Positions 43,108-54,331 of a stretch of 64,000 nt of DNA are shown here, in pieces. Where the stretch lies: NCBI RefSeq assembly GCF_900048895.1, contig NZ_LT160640.1:620001-684000 (forward strand), written 5' to 3'. Positions within the stretch are counted from its first letter, which is position 1. Each line of letters begins with the position of its first letter. This DNA is from Neglectibacter timonensis. GTDB lineage: Bacteria > Bacillota > Clostridia > Oscillospirales > Acutalibacteraceae. The notes beneath the pieces were generated by a model. The model searched no databases, was not told the DNA's origin, and saw nothing but the letters and a program-made list of their open reading frames with translations. Both the position numbers and the translations under genes were made by a program.

Positions 43108-43998
43108 ATGAAAGAACTACTCTTTACCGGGGCAGGAACTGCCCTTGTCACCCCCTTCGATAAAAGCGGCAATATCGCTTGGGATGAAATTGAAAAGTTG
43201 GTGGAATATCAAATCGAAAGTGGGATTGACGCCCTCATTGCCTGCGGTACTACCGGTGAAGCGGCTACCATGACCTCGGAAGAACATTTGAAGACGATTG
43301 ATTTCATTATTCAGAAGTCAAAAGGCCGTGTTCCGGTCATTGCCGGAACAGGCAGCAATGACACTCAGTTCTGCGTAGAGCTCTCTTTGCAGGCTAAAAA
43401 ACTTGGAGCTGACGGTTTGCTGCTTGTCACCCCTTACTATAACAAAACGTCGCAAAAAGGCCTGGTTGAAAGCTTCAACTATATTGCCGACAGTGTTCAA
43501 ATGCCCTGTATCCTGTACAACGTACCGGGCCGCACCGGCTGCAACATCTTACCGGAAACCTATTATGAGCTTTCCAAAAACCCCTATGTGGTAGCAACGA
43601 AAGAGGCCAACGGAGACACTGTTTCCGTTGCGAAAACAGCGGCTATGTGCGGCGATGAATTGACGATATATTCCGGAGAAGATAATCAGACGCTCCCCAT
43701 CATGGCACTGGGCGGAAAGGGCGTTATCTCTGTTTTTTCCAATGCACTTCCCGGTAAAATGCATGAACTGACTGCCGCAATGCTGAAAGATGACCTCCCT
43801 GTAGCCAGAAAGCTTAACAATGAATACTTTGACTTGATGAATGGGTTCTTCATGGATGTCAACCCCATTCCGATCAAGGAAGCTTTGTTCCAGATGGGGC
43901 TTATCAGCACCAATCGCTGTAGAATGCCATTGACCACCATGACGGAAAATGGGAAAGCACAGTTACTTGCCTTGCTAAAAAAACACGCTGTTCTTTGA
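43108..43998 (+). CDS. dapA: 4-hydroxy-tetrahydrodipicolinate synthase
   Basis: Condenses pyruvate with aspartate semialdehyde. TIM-barrel Schiff-base enzyme with GTTGEAATM, the catalytic Tyr in YNVPGRTG (about residue 133) and the lysine in VATKEANGD (about 161). 296 aa, normal. CGGAGG lies before ATG at 43108. Second gene of the riboswitch operon. Confidence 0.96.
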   Translation: MKELLFTGAGTALVTPFDKSGNIAWDEIEKLVEYQIESGIDALIACGTTGEAATMTSEEHLKTIDFIIQKSKGRVPVIAGTGSNDTQFCVELSLQAKKLGADGLLLVTPYYNKTSQKGLVESFNYIADSVQMPCILYNVPGRTGCNILPETYYELSKNPYVVATKEANGDTVSVAKTAAMCGDELTIYSGEDNQTLPIMALGGKGVISVFSNALPGKMHELTAAMLKDDLPVARKLNNEYFDLMNGFFMDVNPIPIKEALFQMGLISTNRCRMPLTTMTENGKAQLLALLKKHAVL

Positions 43999-44040
43999 TC
44001 ATAAACCGGAAGTTGAACTTTTAGGAAGGATAATCTGAAA

Positions 44041-44796
44041 ATGACGGATTTAATCTTATGCGGCTGTGGCGGAAAGATGGGCGCTGCGGTACGAGAATTG
44101 GCCTCCGCTCGGGAAGACTGCAGAATCGTTGCAGGCGTAGATCTTGCATGCCAGAACAGCGGGCTGCATTTTCCAGTCTACCGTGCACTTTCCGAGGTCA
44201 ACGAAGCCGCCGACTGTATTATTGATTTTTCTCATCCCTCTACCCTCCCCTCCATTTTGAATTACTGCAGAACTCACCCGGGCACTTCTGCCATCCTTTG
44301 TACCACTGGCTACAGTGAGGAGCAAACGGCAGACATTCGGGACGCAGCGGAGGAGCTTCCTCTTTTCTATTCCCGAAATATGTCTCTTGGCATCAACTTA
44401 TTGATTGAGCTTGCCAAGAAAGCAGAGGCTGTGCTGGGTGATGCATTCGACGTTGAGATCCTGGAAATGCATCATAACCAAAAAGTAGACGCTCCCAGTG
44501 GCACTGCACTGATGATTGCCGACGCAGTAAATGAGGTACGTGAAAACAATATGAAGTACGCCTACGACCGTCATTCTCAAAGAAAAAAGCGTGAGAAAAA
44601 TGAAATAGGCATGCATTCTGTCCGCGGAGGAACTATTGTAGGAGAACATCAGATCATTTTTGCAGGCCGGCATGAGATGATCACTCTGTCCCATTCCGCC
44701 CAGTCAAAAGAGCTCTTTGCATCCGGCGCTGTCAATGCAGCGTTATTTATGAAAGGCAAGGGCCCAGGACTCTATAGCATGTCCGATTTGATATGA
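44041..44796 (+). CDS. dapB: 4-hydroxy-tetrahydrodipicolinate reductase
   Basis: NAD(P)H-dependent reductase after DapA. It has a dinucleotide motif CGCGGKMGAAV at the N-terminus, catalytic HHNQKVDAPSGTA (about residues 142-154) and a SVRGG motif in the tetramer domain. 251 aa. AGGAAGG precedes ATG at 44041. Third gene of the operon, 12 bases before the ACT protein. Confidence 0.95.
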   Translation: MTDLILCGCGGKMGAAVRELASAREDCRIVAGVDLACQNSGLHFPVYRALSEVNEAADCIIDFSHPSTLPSILNYCRTHPGTSAILCTTGYSEEQTADIRDAAEELPLFYSRNMSLGINLLIELAKKAEAVLGDAFDVEILEMHHNQKVDAPSGTALMIADAVNEVRENNMKYAYDRHSQRKKREKNEIGMHSVRGGTIVGEHQIIFAGRHEMITLSHSAQSKELFASGAVNAALFMKGKGPGLYSMSDLI

Positions 44797-44808
44797 GGAG
44801 GAAACAGG

Positions 44809-45270
44809 ATGAATTCTACCACAGTCATCAGTACGGTTGACAACATCACTCTGATTACCCTGCAGGGCTTTCCGGCCAATGTGGGCGCCATGTCCAGAAT
44901 ATTTGATGAAATCGCTAAATGCGGTATCAACATCGATATGATTTCCATGGCCCCCACTCACGGCGCCTATACAGGGATGTCTTTCACTATTTCCGATAAT
45001 GACCTCATCGATATTCTCTCCTTTGTCAACGCTGTAAAAAAAGAGACGGATATCAAAGTGATCGTCAGCAGCGTCAATCACAAAATTTCGATCTATGACA
45101 AGGCTATGAAAAATACGCCTGGAATTGCGGCTAAAGTTTTTAACGCCATCTCCAATACGGACGCCGACATTCGCCTTATTACCACTTCCGAGGTGGAAAT
45201 TTCTCTGCTAGTCACAGAGGCGGATTTTGACACGGTCTATCAGGCAATCACAGCCGCAATGTCTTATTGA
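44809..45270 (+). CDS. Stand-alone aspartokinase-type double ACT protein
   Basis: 153-aa protein made of two ACT domains (about residues 10-75 and 90-150) with aspartokinase-like signatures: an ITLQGFPANVGAMSRIF-type first block, NIDMISM, and TPGIAAKVF with SEVEISLLV in the second. The amino-acid kinase domain is missing, and no truncated kinase lies upstream. GAGGAGG precedes ATG at 44809. As fourth gene of the lysine operon it may sense lysine or threonine and act on a partner kinase (inference). Confidence 0.82.
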   Translation: MNSTTVISTVDNITLITLQGFPANVGAMSRIFDEIAKCGINIDMISMAPTHGAYTGMSFTISDNDLIDILSFVNAVKKETDIKVIVSSVNHKISIYDKAMKNTPGIAAKVFNAISNTDADIRLITTSEVEISLLVTEADFDTVYQAITAAMSY

Positions 45271-45292
45271 TATTTTCAATAAAAATTCTGAT

Positions 45293-45330
45293 AAAAAAGG
45301 AAGCAGTCAATTGTGACCGCTTCCTTTTTT
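45293..45330. terminator. Terminator of the lysine operon
   Basis: AAAAAAGGAAGC.GTC / GAC.GCTTCCTTTTTT stem with a six-base loop, six T on both strands. It serves the convergent YfhO gene as well. Confidence 0.88.
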
Positions 45331-45331
45331 G

Positions 45332-47950
45332 TCAGAATATCCAAAGTAACACTGGAAGAATATAGATCACTGCAAGTACAAGGTAAAAAGCAATGTTCAG
45401 TAGGATGGGGGATACTCGCTCCAAACAGTTTTGCAGTTTATTTAATTTTTTCTTTCTATTATAAGAAACCAAGAATACTGCTATCAGGAAAGTTACTGAA
45501 CTGATCCATAGGCCTGTCCATAAACCTTGAGGGATATAAGTGACGCATACATTATTCTCCCCTTTATCCAAAGGGATTTCCAAGAAGCAGTTCCAGACCA
45601 GCTTTGGCGTCGTCTTCACCCCATTGACGGTAATCTTCATTCCCGGACTATATGGGGTAGAAAGAAACAAGCTTTCCCCTTCTTCTGCTTCGGCACGAAT
45701 TTCCATCCTGCTGCCCTGTACAGAAAACACGGCATCGGTTAACTGCTTCCTCAATAATTCCGTGTTCTTTTCTTCATATCCGTAAAGGCCAAAGGAGTAC
45801 AGTTCTGCTTGTTTTTTTACTCTGACGGTGATATGAACTAAGCCCTGGTCAAATTTTCCAAGCTCCAGTATGCCGTTACAGCGCTGCGTCGGGTAACTTT
45901 CCTGAACGACTACTCCATTCACTTCGATTGCGAACGTATCATTGATCTTTTCTTTTAGCTTGGTGGAAATTTCATGAAATGCATCGAAATATAGCGTTTC
46001 TCCTTGCCTGGCCTCCAGTTCAAATACCAGGCAGCCTTCTTCTCCATCTGGTTCCAGATAGACAGTCTCTCCTACCCTTGAGATATTGAGTTTTTCTGTC
46101 CGGACTGGAGCGTACGGCGTCAATCCTTCTTTTCCGGTGAGGGAGCGAAAGACGGCATTCTGGAATTCCAGTCTATTTTCATGGGTGGAAAATTCAGGCA
46201 GAATGTTTTCTGGAATCAAATAGGCTAAATTTCCTGCCCCCGTGGCAGAAATCTGAAAATTTTCATCGATAGAATACTTGTTGGAAAGTAAAACGTCACT
46301 TATCGGCGTGCCACAGCAGGAAGAGGTTTCCATCCAATAAGAACTGTAGCCTAAAAGCTTCATGGTTTTCAGGTATTCTTCATCTGTCAGAGAAGTATAA
46401 TGGTCCAATGTTTTGAAGCCTGCTGCTCCCAACAGATTTACATCGCATATTTTCGAATTCTGCTTCACCCGGTACATCCCATCGTCCGGAATCATTCCTT
46501 CCAGGTTTAGCAGATTTTTTTCTCTGTCAGGAAAATTAGCAGCAGAGCCCATCAATACAGATGCATGAAAGCCACCCTGTATGATACAGATTGATACCAA
46601 GGTGAATGCCAATATCCTAGAGGAAATTTTATGGTTCAGATAAAAATGAATTGCCAGTACTATGACAGATGCAGCATGAATCGAAATCAAAAGAAGCCAA
46701 ATGAGACTTTCCGGATCAAACCATAAGGTTTTTGTGTAACTGGTAATTTTGTCAAAATTCAGGAAAAGAAGCAGCAGTGACAGTGTCAAAAGATGCACAG
46801 CAGCAGCAAAGAGAACTATGGGATATCTCTTTTGCTGCCGCAAAATCCCCTCTTTTTCTTCCTGCCGATAGTCTAAAGAGGATAGGCAATCGGCAAAATA
46901 CCAGAGTCCGATAAAGAGTGGAATATATCCATACCTCGCAGGAAAAGCCTGGTAGCTTCCAGTGTGCCACAGTTTGTTGATTGGTTCGACAATCAACGGC
47001 AAGGAAAGCAGGACTAGCAGTAGCAGCAAGGTTTTTCGTAAATGGCTTTTGGGAAACAAGCGTATTATGACCGGAATACTGACCACTGCAGCCGAGCACA
47101 GCAATACCGGGAGAGTCGTTTCCGCTTCTGTAAAAAAGCCTCCCCTGCGCAGCTCTTCTAAAACTCCTGCCGTACGGGCAGAACGAAAACACTGCAGCAG
47201 CGAGGGCAGCCAAACCGGAGCGGACACTCCAAGGGAAAAAAACGCAGCACAGCCGATCTGTCTGGCCGCTCTTCCCCGATCCTCAACACAATACCTGAGA
47301 AAGAGTGCGCTGATGAGAATCAAGGCAAGGAACACCATATAGCTTAGATAGTAATTGAGAACTATGGTTATGGTAACAAAAACAGTAAACAGCAAGCTTC
47401 TTTTCTCTTTGATAAGCTTGAGGAATCCAAGCATGGTCAAAGGAAAGATCAGCATCAGATCTAACCAGACGATATTTTGATAATAGAGCAGGCCATATCC
47501 ACAGAGAGAATAGCTGATGCAGAGAAAGCTGTGAAGCATATGATTCAACTTTGGCTCAGCATAGCGAAAAAAACAAGAGACCGTTCCCGCCGACAGGGCA
47601 AGTTTTAAGAGAATCAATAAATTGATAAATTCATAGAGATAGGATTTATCAATAAATACTGTTAAAAAAGTAAAAGGACTGGAAAGGAAAAAGAAGAAGA
47701 CTCCGAAGAAGCTCATTCCTCCTGCGTTATTCAAGTTGTAGAAGAACCCGGCTCTTCCGGAAAGGATGTCCTTCCATTCCAGCATCAGTGGAATCACCTG
47801 CTGTTTCATATCCCCCCAGGCTGCTGACTTTTCTCCAAACGGATACAATCCAAAACAGAAAAAAACCAGACCAAGAATCAGGGCTGTCAGCAGCGCCGGC
47901 AGTATATGCCAGAAAAGTTGATTTACTTTTAATTTCCATTTCTTTTCCAT
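45332..47950 (-). CDS. YfhO-family membrane protein
   Basis: 872-aa polytopic membrane protein with a dozen or so hydrophobic segments through about residue 460, a large extracellular soluble region (about 470-830) and a last helix pair at the C-terminus. The GLYPFGEKSAAWGDMKQQ and NLNNAGGMSFFG motifs near the N-terminus are typical of YfhO proteins, which are linked to glycosylation of cell-wall polymers. Single-gene unit between two terminators. Its precise substrate is unknown. Confidence 0.82.
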   Translation of the reverse strand: MEKKWKLKVNQLFWHILPALLTALILGLVFFCFGLYPFGEKSAAWGDMKQQVIPLMLEWKDILSGRAGFFYNLNNAGGMSFFGVFFFFLSSPFTFLTVFIDKSYLYEFINLLILLKLALSAGTVSCFFRYAEPKLNHMLHSFLCISYSLCGYGLLYYQNIVWLDLMLIFPLTMLGFLKLIKEKRSLLFTVFVTITIVLNYYLSYMVFLALILISALFLRYCVEDRGRAARQIGCAAFFSLGVSAPVWLPSLLQCFRSARTAGVLEELRRGGFFTEAETTLPVLLCSAAVVSIPVIIRLFPKSHLRKTLLLLLVLLSLPLIVEPINKLWHTGSYQAFPARYGYIPLFIGLWYFADCLSSLDYRQEEKEGILRQQKRYPIVLFAAAVHLLTLSLLLLFLNFDKITSYTKTLWFDPESLIWLLLISIHAASVIVLAIHFYLNHKISSRILAFTLVSICIIQGGFHASVLMGSAANFPDREKNLLNLEGMIPDDGMYRVKQNSKICDVNLLGAAGFKTLDHYTSLTDEEYLKTMKLLGYSSYWMETSSCCGTPISDVLLSNKYSIDENFQISATGAGNLAYLIPENILPEFSTHENRLEFQNAVFRSLTGKEGLTPYAPVRTEKLNISRVGETVYLEPDGEEGCLVFELEARQGETLYFDAFHEISTKLKEKINDTFAIEVNGVVVQESYPTQRCNGILELGKFDQGLVHITVRVKKQAELYSFGLYGYEEKNTELLRKQLTDAVFSVQGSRMEIRAEAEEGESLFLSTPYSPGMKITVNGVKTTPKLVWNCFLEIPLDKGENNVCVTYIPQGLWTGLWISSVTFLIAVFLVSYNRKKKLNKLQNCLERVSPILLNIAFYLVLAVIYILPVLLWIF

Positions 47951-48011
47951 ATTCGTAATATTGCCAGATTATTCTGACATTACTCTTACAGAACACTGAA
48001 AAATACAAAAA

Positions 48012-48046
48012 GATCAGGCCGGCAGCTTGAAACTGCCGGCCTGATC
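48012..48046 (-). terminator. Terminator of the nfeD-stomatin operon
   Basis: Perfect 14-base GC-rich stem (48012-48025 / 48033-48046) with a 7-base loop, followed on the minus strand by TTTTTG. Confidence 0.85.
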
Positions 48047-48060
48047 AAATCATATGAATC

Positions 48061-48969
48061 TTATCTTTTCTCATCCTGAGGCACATCGGTCATTAATTCC
48101 TTTAAAGAAGTTGCCATTCCTGCCAGGCTCTGGATATTCGAGGGAATAATAATCTTGGTTGCTCTTCCATCTGCCGCTTTCTGAAAAGCCTCAAGACTTT
48201 TCAACGCTATGACAGGATCGCTGGGATGCGCCTCATTCATCAGTTTGATAGAATCTGCCAACGCTCTCTGAACAGAAAGAATCGCTTCCGCTTCGCCCTG
48301 TGCTTCGCGGATTTTCGTTTCTTTCACCGCGTCAGCCCGGAGCACCGCGGATTCCTTCTGTCCTTCCGCAATCAGGATTGCACTGCGCTTCTCACCCTCA
48401 GCATCAAGAATTTTCGCACGACGTTCCCGTTCGGCCTTCATCTGTTTCTCCATGGAGTCTTGAATTTCCGCCGGCGGAATAATATTTTTCAGCTCTACAC
48501 GATTCACCTTGATGCCCCAGGCGTCAGTCGCCTCGTCAAGAATAACCCGGATCTTCGAATTGATAACGTCACGCGAAGTCAGAGTATGATCCAATTCCAT
48601 ATCGCCAATGATATTCCGCAGCGTGGTCGCACTTAGGTTTTCAATGGCAGAAATCGGATTTTCCACACCATAGGCATAAAGCTTTGGGTCGGTAATCTGG
48701 AAATATACTACCGTATCAATCTGCATCGTAACGTTGTCCTTGGTAATAACCGGCTGGGGAGGGAAATCAATAACTTGTTCCTTCAGACTTACTTTCTTGG
48801 CAATCCGGTCAAAAAAAGGAATTTTCACGTGCAGACCTGTTCCCCAGGAAGCGTGAAACGCCCCCAGCCGTTCCAGAACAAAAGCATGCGCCTGCGGTAC
48901 AATCTTAATATTTGCAATGACGACAATGAAAAACAGCAAAACCACTACCAAAGCAATTATGATAGGCAT
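48061..48969 (-). CDS. Stomatin/prohibitin-like (SPFH, QmcA-type) membrane protein
   Basis: 302-aa protein with an N-terminal membrane helix (residues 2-22), an SPFH domain (about 25-200; VPQAHAFVLERLGAF and TLRNIIGDMELDHTL) and an Ala/Glu-rich coiled coil (about 190-250, KAERERRAKILDAEGE). Such proteins scaffold membrane microdomains. The NfeD partner gene lies 15 bases upstream, the classic NfeD-stomatin operon. Confidence 0.92.
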   Translation of the reverse strand: MPIIIALVVVLLFFIVVIANIKIVPQAHAFVLERLGAFHASWGTGLHVKIPFFDRIAKKVSLKEQVIDFPPQPVITKDNVTMQIDTVVYFQITDPKLYAYGVENPISAIENLSATTLRNIIGDMELDHTLTSRDVINSKIRVILDEATDAWGIKVNRVELKNIIPPAEIQDSMEKQMKAERERRAKILDAEGEKRSAILIAEGQKESAVLRADAVKETKIREAQGEAEAILSVQRALADSIKLMNEAHPSDPVIALKSLEAFQKAADGRATKIIIPSNIQSLAGMATSLKELMTDVPQDEKR

Positions 48970-48984
48970 AATAAATCTCCTCTC

Positions 48985-49434
48985 TCAAGACTGATATCCT
49001 TGATGGACAATCAGCTTTACACCCTCGATTTTTTCCACAATAACCTTTTCGCCGGATGGAATCACGCTTTCTGGATCCGCTGACCGGGCTGACCAGCTGT
49101 TCCCCAGCACGGTTACTCTGCCAGCCCCAAGAAGATTGTTGATTTCCTCTGTAACTAAGGCCGTCTTACCCAATACCATATCGGCATTGGTGCTTATGGT
49201 TTTACGACTTTGAATCCTCTTTACCAGAGGCCTCGTCAGAATCAACGCTGCACCGGAAACTACAAGGAACAGAGCGACTTGAAGCCACAGCGGCGCTCCG
49301 AATAGACTTGCCACCAAAGCAGCCAGTCCTCCAGGCACAAACCAGACAGATACCAGCGCCGGTACGGCCGCTTCCACAATTGCAGCGACCACAGTGATTC
49401 CCAACCAGATATAATCCCAAACTTCCAAACGCAT
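48985..49434 (-). CDS. NfeD-family membrane protein, short form
   Basis: 149 aa: about three hydrophobic helices in the first 75 residues, then a C-terminal OB-fold (about 85-149; LGKTALVTEEINNLLGAGRV and GEKVIVEKIEGVKLIV). It lacks the ClpP-like protease domain of long NfeD. It works with the adjacent stomatin-like protein in membrane-domain organisation. GGGGGAGGG lies just before ATG at 49434. Confidence 0.9.
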   Translation of the reverse strand: MRLEVWDYIWLGITVVAAIVEAAVPALVSVWFVPGGLAALVASLFGAPLWLQVALFLVVSGAALILTRPLVKRIQSRKTISTNADMVLGKTALVTEEINNLLGAGRVTVLGNSWSARSADPESVIPSGEKVIVEKIEGVKLIVHQGYQS

Positions 49435-49502
49435 TCCCTCCCCCTGTCAAAGATATGTTAAATTATAATATAACTATACTATATAAGGCTTTAAAATGCA
49501 AG

Positions 49503-49534
49503 AAAAAGGGAACCTCCGCAAAGGTTCCCTTTTT
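49503..49534. terminator. Terminator of the groES-groEL operon
   Basis: 13-base stem AAAAAGGGAACCT / AGGTTCCCTTTTT with a CCGCAA loop, 18 bases past the groEL stop on the minus strand. Confidence 0.9.
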
Positions 49535-49551
49535 TCCTATTAAGAAATTTA

Positions 49552-51183
<1,632 letters not shown>

Positions 51184-51237
51184 TCATATCCTTTCAGTTT
51201 TAAGTTTCATTAAACAGAACCTGACGTTTCGTTTCCG

Positions 51238-51522
51238 TTATTCCACTACCGCCAGAATATCGGACTGGCGCACAATCGTGTACTCTTCTCCATCTATCTT
51301 TACTTCGGTGCCGCTGTATTTTGCTGCAATAACGCGATCCCCTTCTTTCAGATACATCTTCACTTCTTTGCCGTCAACTTCTCCACCGGGTCCCACTGCA
51401 ATAACACTTGCGATTTGGGGCTTTTCCACTGCTTTGGCGGCCAAAACGATACCGCTCTTTGTAGTTTCCTCCGCCTCTTCGGCCTTGAGCAGAACTCTGT
51501 CAGAAAGTGGTCTAATCGTCAT
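51238..51522 (-). CDS. groES: Co-chaperonin GroES (Hsp10)
   Basis: 94-aa lid of the GroEL chamber. It contains the mobile loop (AEETTKSGIVLAAKA, about residues 19-33), the GPGGEVDG roof loop and VAAKYSGTEV. The frame extends to a GTG at 51531 abutting the ribosome site, so ATG at 51522 (MTIRPLSDRVL) is the start. Confidence 0.96.
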   Translation of the reverse strand: MTIRPLSDRVLLKAEEAEETTKSGIVLAAKAVEKPQIASVIAVGPGGEVDGKEVKMYLKEGDRVIAAKYSGTEVKIDGEEYTIVRQSDILAVVE

Positions 51523-51710
51523 AACGCACACCCTTCGGCCCGTATGCTTTTGGTTTTACCGGGCCAATCCTTTCTCCCCGACTCTTTATTGTTTTCGCAC
51601 TCCCCGGGGAAGAATGCTAAAACCGCACGGATATTCCGTACGAAAAAGAAAGATTACTAGGTATCTGCCGAAAACGACGGATCTGTGATCCGCTCGACCC
51701 CGGCCTTTCT

Positions 51711-51737
51711 TTAGCACTCTTTATCCCTGAGTGCTAA
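51711..51737 (-). promoter_or_regulatory. CIRCE operator (HrcA site)
   Basis: Perfect TTAGCACTC-N9-GAGTGCTAA, the binding site of the heat-shock repressor HrcA, in the leader of groES-groEL. hrcA itself is not in the window. Confidence 0.96.
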
Positions 51738-51742
51738 CACAT

Positions 51743-51771
51743 ATTTTAGTCATATGGTCAGTAAAAGTCAA
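51743..51771 (-). promoter_or_regulatory. groES-groEL promoter
   Basis: Minus-strand TTGACT (51766-51771) and TAAAAT (51743-51748), 17-base spacer. CIRCE begins about 6 bases after the -10, so HrcA would block initiation. Confidence 0.88.
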
Positions 51772-51880
51772 TAGTCTTTTTTTAAAAATTTGACTTTTAA
51801 CAAATCCTTCATATTTTTCATCTAGTTTCCGTTTTTTCATATCTGCGTCTGCTGTCCATATTTCCAATTCTTAGAAAAAA

Positions 51881-51916
51881 GCTGCCGTGCCTCCCCACAG
51901 GGAACCGCACGGCAGC
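51881..51916 (-). terminator. Terminator of the GH3 gene
   Basis: 10-base GCTGCCGTGC / GCACGGCAGC stem, followed on the minus strand by six T (A run at 51875-51880). Confidence 0.82.
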
Positions 51917-51931
51917 CGGCTAATTTGTTGT

Positions 51932-54172
51932 TCAGGCGTTGAGTTGATCCAATAGGCCCTCAATCATTTCCGGTCGAATTTTATCTCCACCCATCATCAA
52001 GGCGCCGCGAAGCGGCATATATCCCATCATAGCCATCATGGCATCTTTGGAAATTGCCTCGCCGCCAATATCGTCCAAGTTCATCTTTTCAAGCATCTTT
52101 GAAACTATTTCCTGACCCTTGGGGTCTGCCATGATGTCGCCGAAGGTACTGTTTATGGTAAATACCCTCTTATATTGTCTGGTTGACTCCACCCGGACCA
52201 CTGCAGACAGTGCGATATCACGGCTGGATTTCCCGATCATAATCGTGAAGTCTCCCGTTTCCACGTCCCAGTCTGATATCTCTGTGTTGTAATAGGCAAA
52301 GGAACGCTTATCCAGAGTGAAAGACACCTCTTTCTCTTCACCGGGCGCCAGCTCCACCTTTTCAAACCCTTTCAGCTCCTTGACCGGACGTATCACAGAG
52401 CTTTCGTTGTCCTGGACATAGAGTTGAACAATTTCCTTGCCCGCCCTATTTCCTATATTTTCCACTTTTACACTCACATGCAGCGAATCCGTATCTTTGA
52501 GTGAATCGCGGTCCAGCCGCAGGCTGCTGTAAGCAAATTCTGTATAACTCAACCCATAGCCAAATGGGAACAGAACCTCCATATCCTTTTTGTCATAATA
52601 ACGATACCCTACAAAAATGCCCTCTCTGTATTCCGTAAGGTCGCCTTCTCCGAAGTAATACAGATAGGATGGATTGTCTTCCAGCCGGAGAGGAAATGTT
52701 TCAGCCAGTTTACCGCTGGGATTCTTCTCTCCATACAGAAGATCCACCACTGCGCTGCCTACGGCTTCTCCCCCCAAATAGGCATAGAGGACAGCCTTTA
52801 CATCATTTAGCCACGGCATTTCAACCGGCGCGCCACAATGAATTACCGCAATTGTATTCTTTTGAACCTTTACCACCTCTTCGATCAGTCTTTGCTGCCC
52901 GAAAGGTATTTTAAGATTCTTTCTATCGAAGCCTTCCGACTCCATCTCATCCGTAATCCCAATAAACAACACGGCGCAGTCTGCTTCTTTGGCCGCTTTA
53001 ACGGCTTCTGCGAGAAGTTCCTCCTGCGGTTCCTGCGACTCGATGGAATAACCGGGAGCGTAAACTATGTTTAAATCCTTAGCCGCCTCCACAGCTCCTG
53101 TAATTTTATAACAGGTCACATGAGAGCTGCCGCCGCCTTGGAACCGCGGGTGCTTCGCAAATTCCCCCAGAAAAGCCACCTTTTTCTCTTTGGAGAGAGG
53201 CAGAATTCCCGCCTCATTTTTTAGGAGAACCATGGATTCCGCAGCCATCTGACGCGCCATTTCATGATCCCGTTCATACTGAAATGCAGTGTTAGGCTGA
53301 CGGTTTTCTATGTATTGAGCCACTACTTTAAGGACGCGCTCCACTGCCTTGTTTAAATCCTCTTCGGAAAGCGTTCCGCTCAGTACCGCCTCTGTGATCT
53401 TCGTCGCATTTTCTTTTCCTGGCCCCGGCATTTCCAGATCCATTCCTGCGGCCACGCCTTTCACCCGGTCGTTCACAGCGCCCCAGTCGCTGACTACCAT
53501 GCCGTCATAACCCCAATCCTCTCGCAGAATTTCTGTGAGCAAGCGGTGGTTTTCGGAGGCATATGTTCCATTGAGTTTATTGTAGGAGCACATCACTGTC
53601 CAGGGCTTGGCTTCTTTTACGGCTTTTTCGAAAGCAGGCAGATAGAGTTCCCTAAGCGTACGCTCGTCGACCACGCTGTCGCTGGTCATCCGGCGGTGTT
53701 CCTGACTGTTGGCGGCGAAATGTTTCAAGCTGGTACCGACCTGCTTGCTTTGCACACCTTTGATATACGCTGCTGCCATTTCGCCTGCTGCATAAGGATC
53801 TTCTGAAAAGTACTCAAAATTGCGGCCGCACAGAGGAGAACGCTTTATATTGACTGCCGGTCCCAGAAGCACGGCCACATCTTCCGCTTGGCATTCCTCT
53901 CCAAGAATCTCTCCTGATCTTTGGATGAGTTCACGATCAAACGAACTGGCGATACAAGACCCCGTAGGATAACTCACCGCGGTCACACTGGCATTCAGTC
54001 CCAAATGGTCGCTTTCCCCTGCCTGCTTCCGCAGTCCGCAAGGGCCGTCCGTTACCATGACAGATGGGACCCCAAGCCGTTCCACACCCTTTGTATGCCA
54101 AAAATCACTGCCTGCACACATGGCGGCTTTTTCTTCCAAGGTCATCTCTGCCACTAATTTTTTGATATCCAT
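51932..54172 (-). CDS. Glycoside hydrolase family 3 beta-glucosidase
   Basis: 746-aa cytoplasmic enzyme (no signal peptide) likely hydrolysing beta-glucosides. The GH3 N-terminal barrel has KHFAANSQEHRR and the nucleophile Asp in GMVVSDWGAV (about residue 228). The (alpha/beta) sandwich domain (about 320-530) and a fibronectin III-like domain (about 570-650, GKEIVQLYV) follow. An extra C-terminal segment of about 75 residues (TINSTFGDIMADPKG onward) occurs in a Clostridia GH3 subgroup. Single-gene unit. Exact sugar unknown. Confidence 0.92.
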   Translation of the reverse strand: MDIKKLVAEMTLEEKAAMCAGSDFWHTKGVERLGVPSVMVTDGPCGLRKQAGESDHLGLNASVTAVSYPTGSCIASSFDRELIQRSGEILGEECQAEDVAVLLGPAVNIKRSPLCGRNFEYFSEDPYAAGEMAAAYIKGVQSKQVGTSLKHFAANSQEHRRMTSDSVVDERTLRELYLPAFEKAVKEAKPWTVMCSYNKLNGTYASENHRLLTEILREDWGYDGMVVSDWGAVNDRVKGVAAGMDLEMPGPGKENATKITEAVLSGTLSEEDLNKAVERVLKVVAQYIENRQPNTAFQYERDHEMARQMAAESMVLLKNEAGILPLSKEKKVAFLGEFAKHPRFQGGGSSHVTCYKITGAVEAAKDLNIVYAPGYSIESQEPQEELLAEAVKAAKEADCAVLFIGITDEMESEGFDRKNLKIPFGQQRLIEEVVKVQKNTIAVIHCGAPVEMPWLNDVKAVLYAYLGGEAVGSAVVDLLYGEKNPSGKLAETFPLRLEDNPSYLYYFGEGDLTEYREGIFVGYRYYDKKDMEVLFPFGYGLSYTEFAYSSLRLDRDSLKDTDSLHVSVKVENIGNRAGKEIVQLYVQDNESSVIRPVKELKGFEKVELAPGEEKEVSFTLDKRSFAYYNTEISDWDVETGDFTIMIGKSSRDIALSAVVRVESTRQYKRVFTINSTFGDIMADPKGQEIVSKMLEKMNLDDIGGEAISKDAMMAMMGYMPLRGALMMGGDKIRPEMIEGLLDQLNA

Positions 54173-54290
54173 TTGACCAGGTTCCTCCTAAACAGATTTA
54201 CTAGATTTTCATTATAACACAAGCTTGAGTAAATTTCACCAGAAAAATTTCCGTATTATAAAACAAATTGTAAATGAGGATAATTTCACA

Positions 54291-54331
54291 AACAACGGGC
54301 TTTCGGAAAGCATCTCCGAAAGCCCGTTGTT
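54291..54331. terminator. Hairpin downstream of the GNAT gene
   Basis: Perfect 17-base stem (54291-54307 / 54315-54331) with a 7-base loop, at the stop of the minus-strand GNAT gene. The T tract is short, so efficiency is uncertain. Confidence 0.75.
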
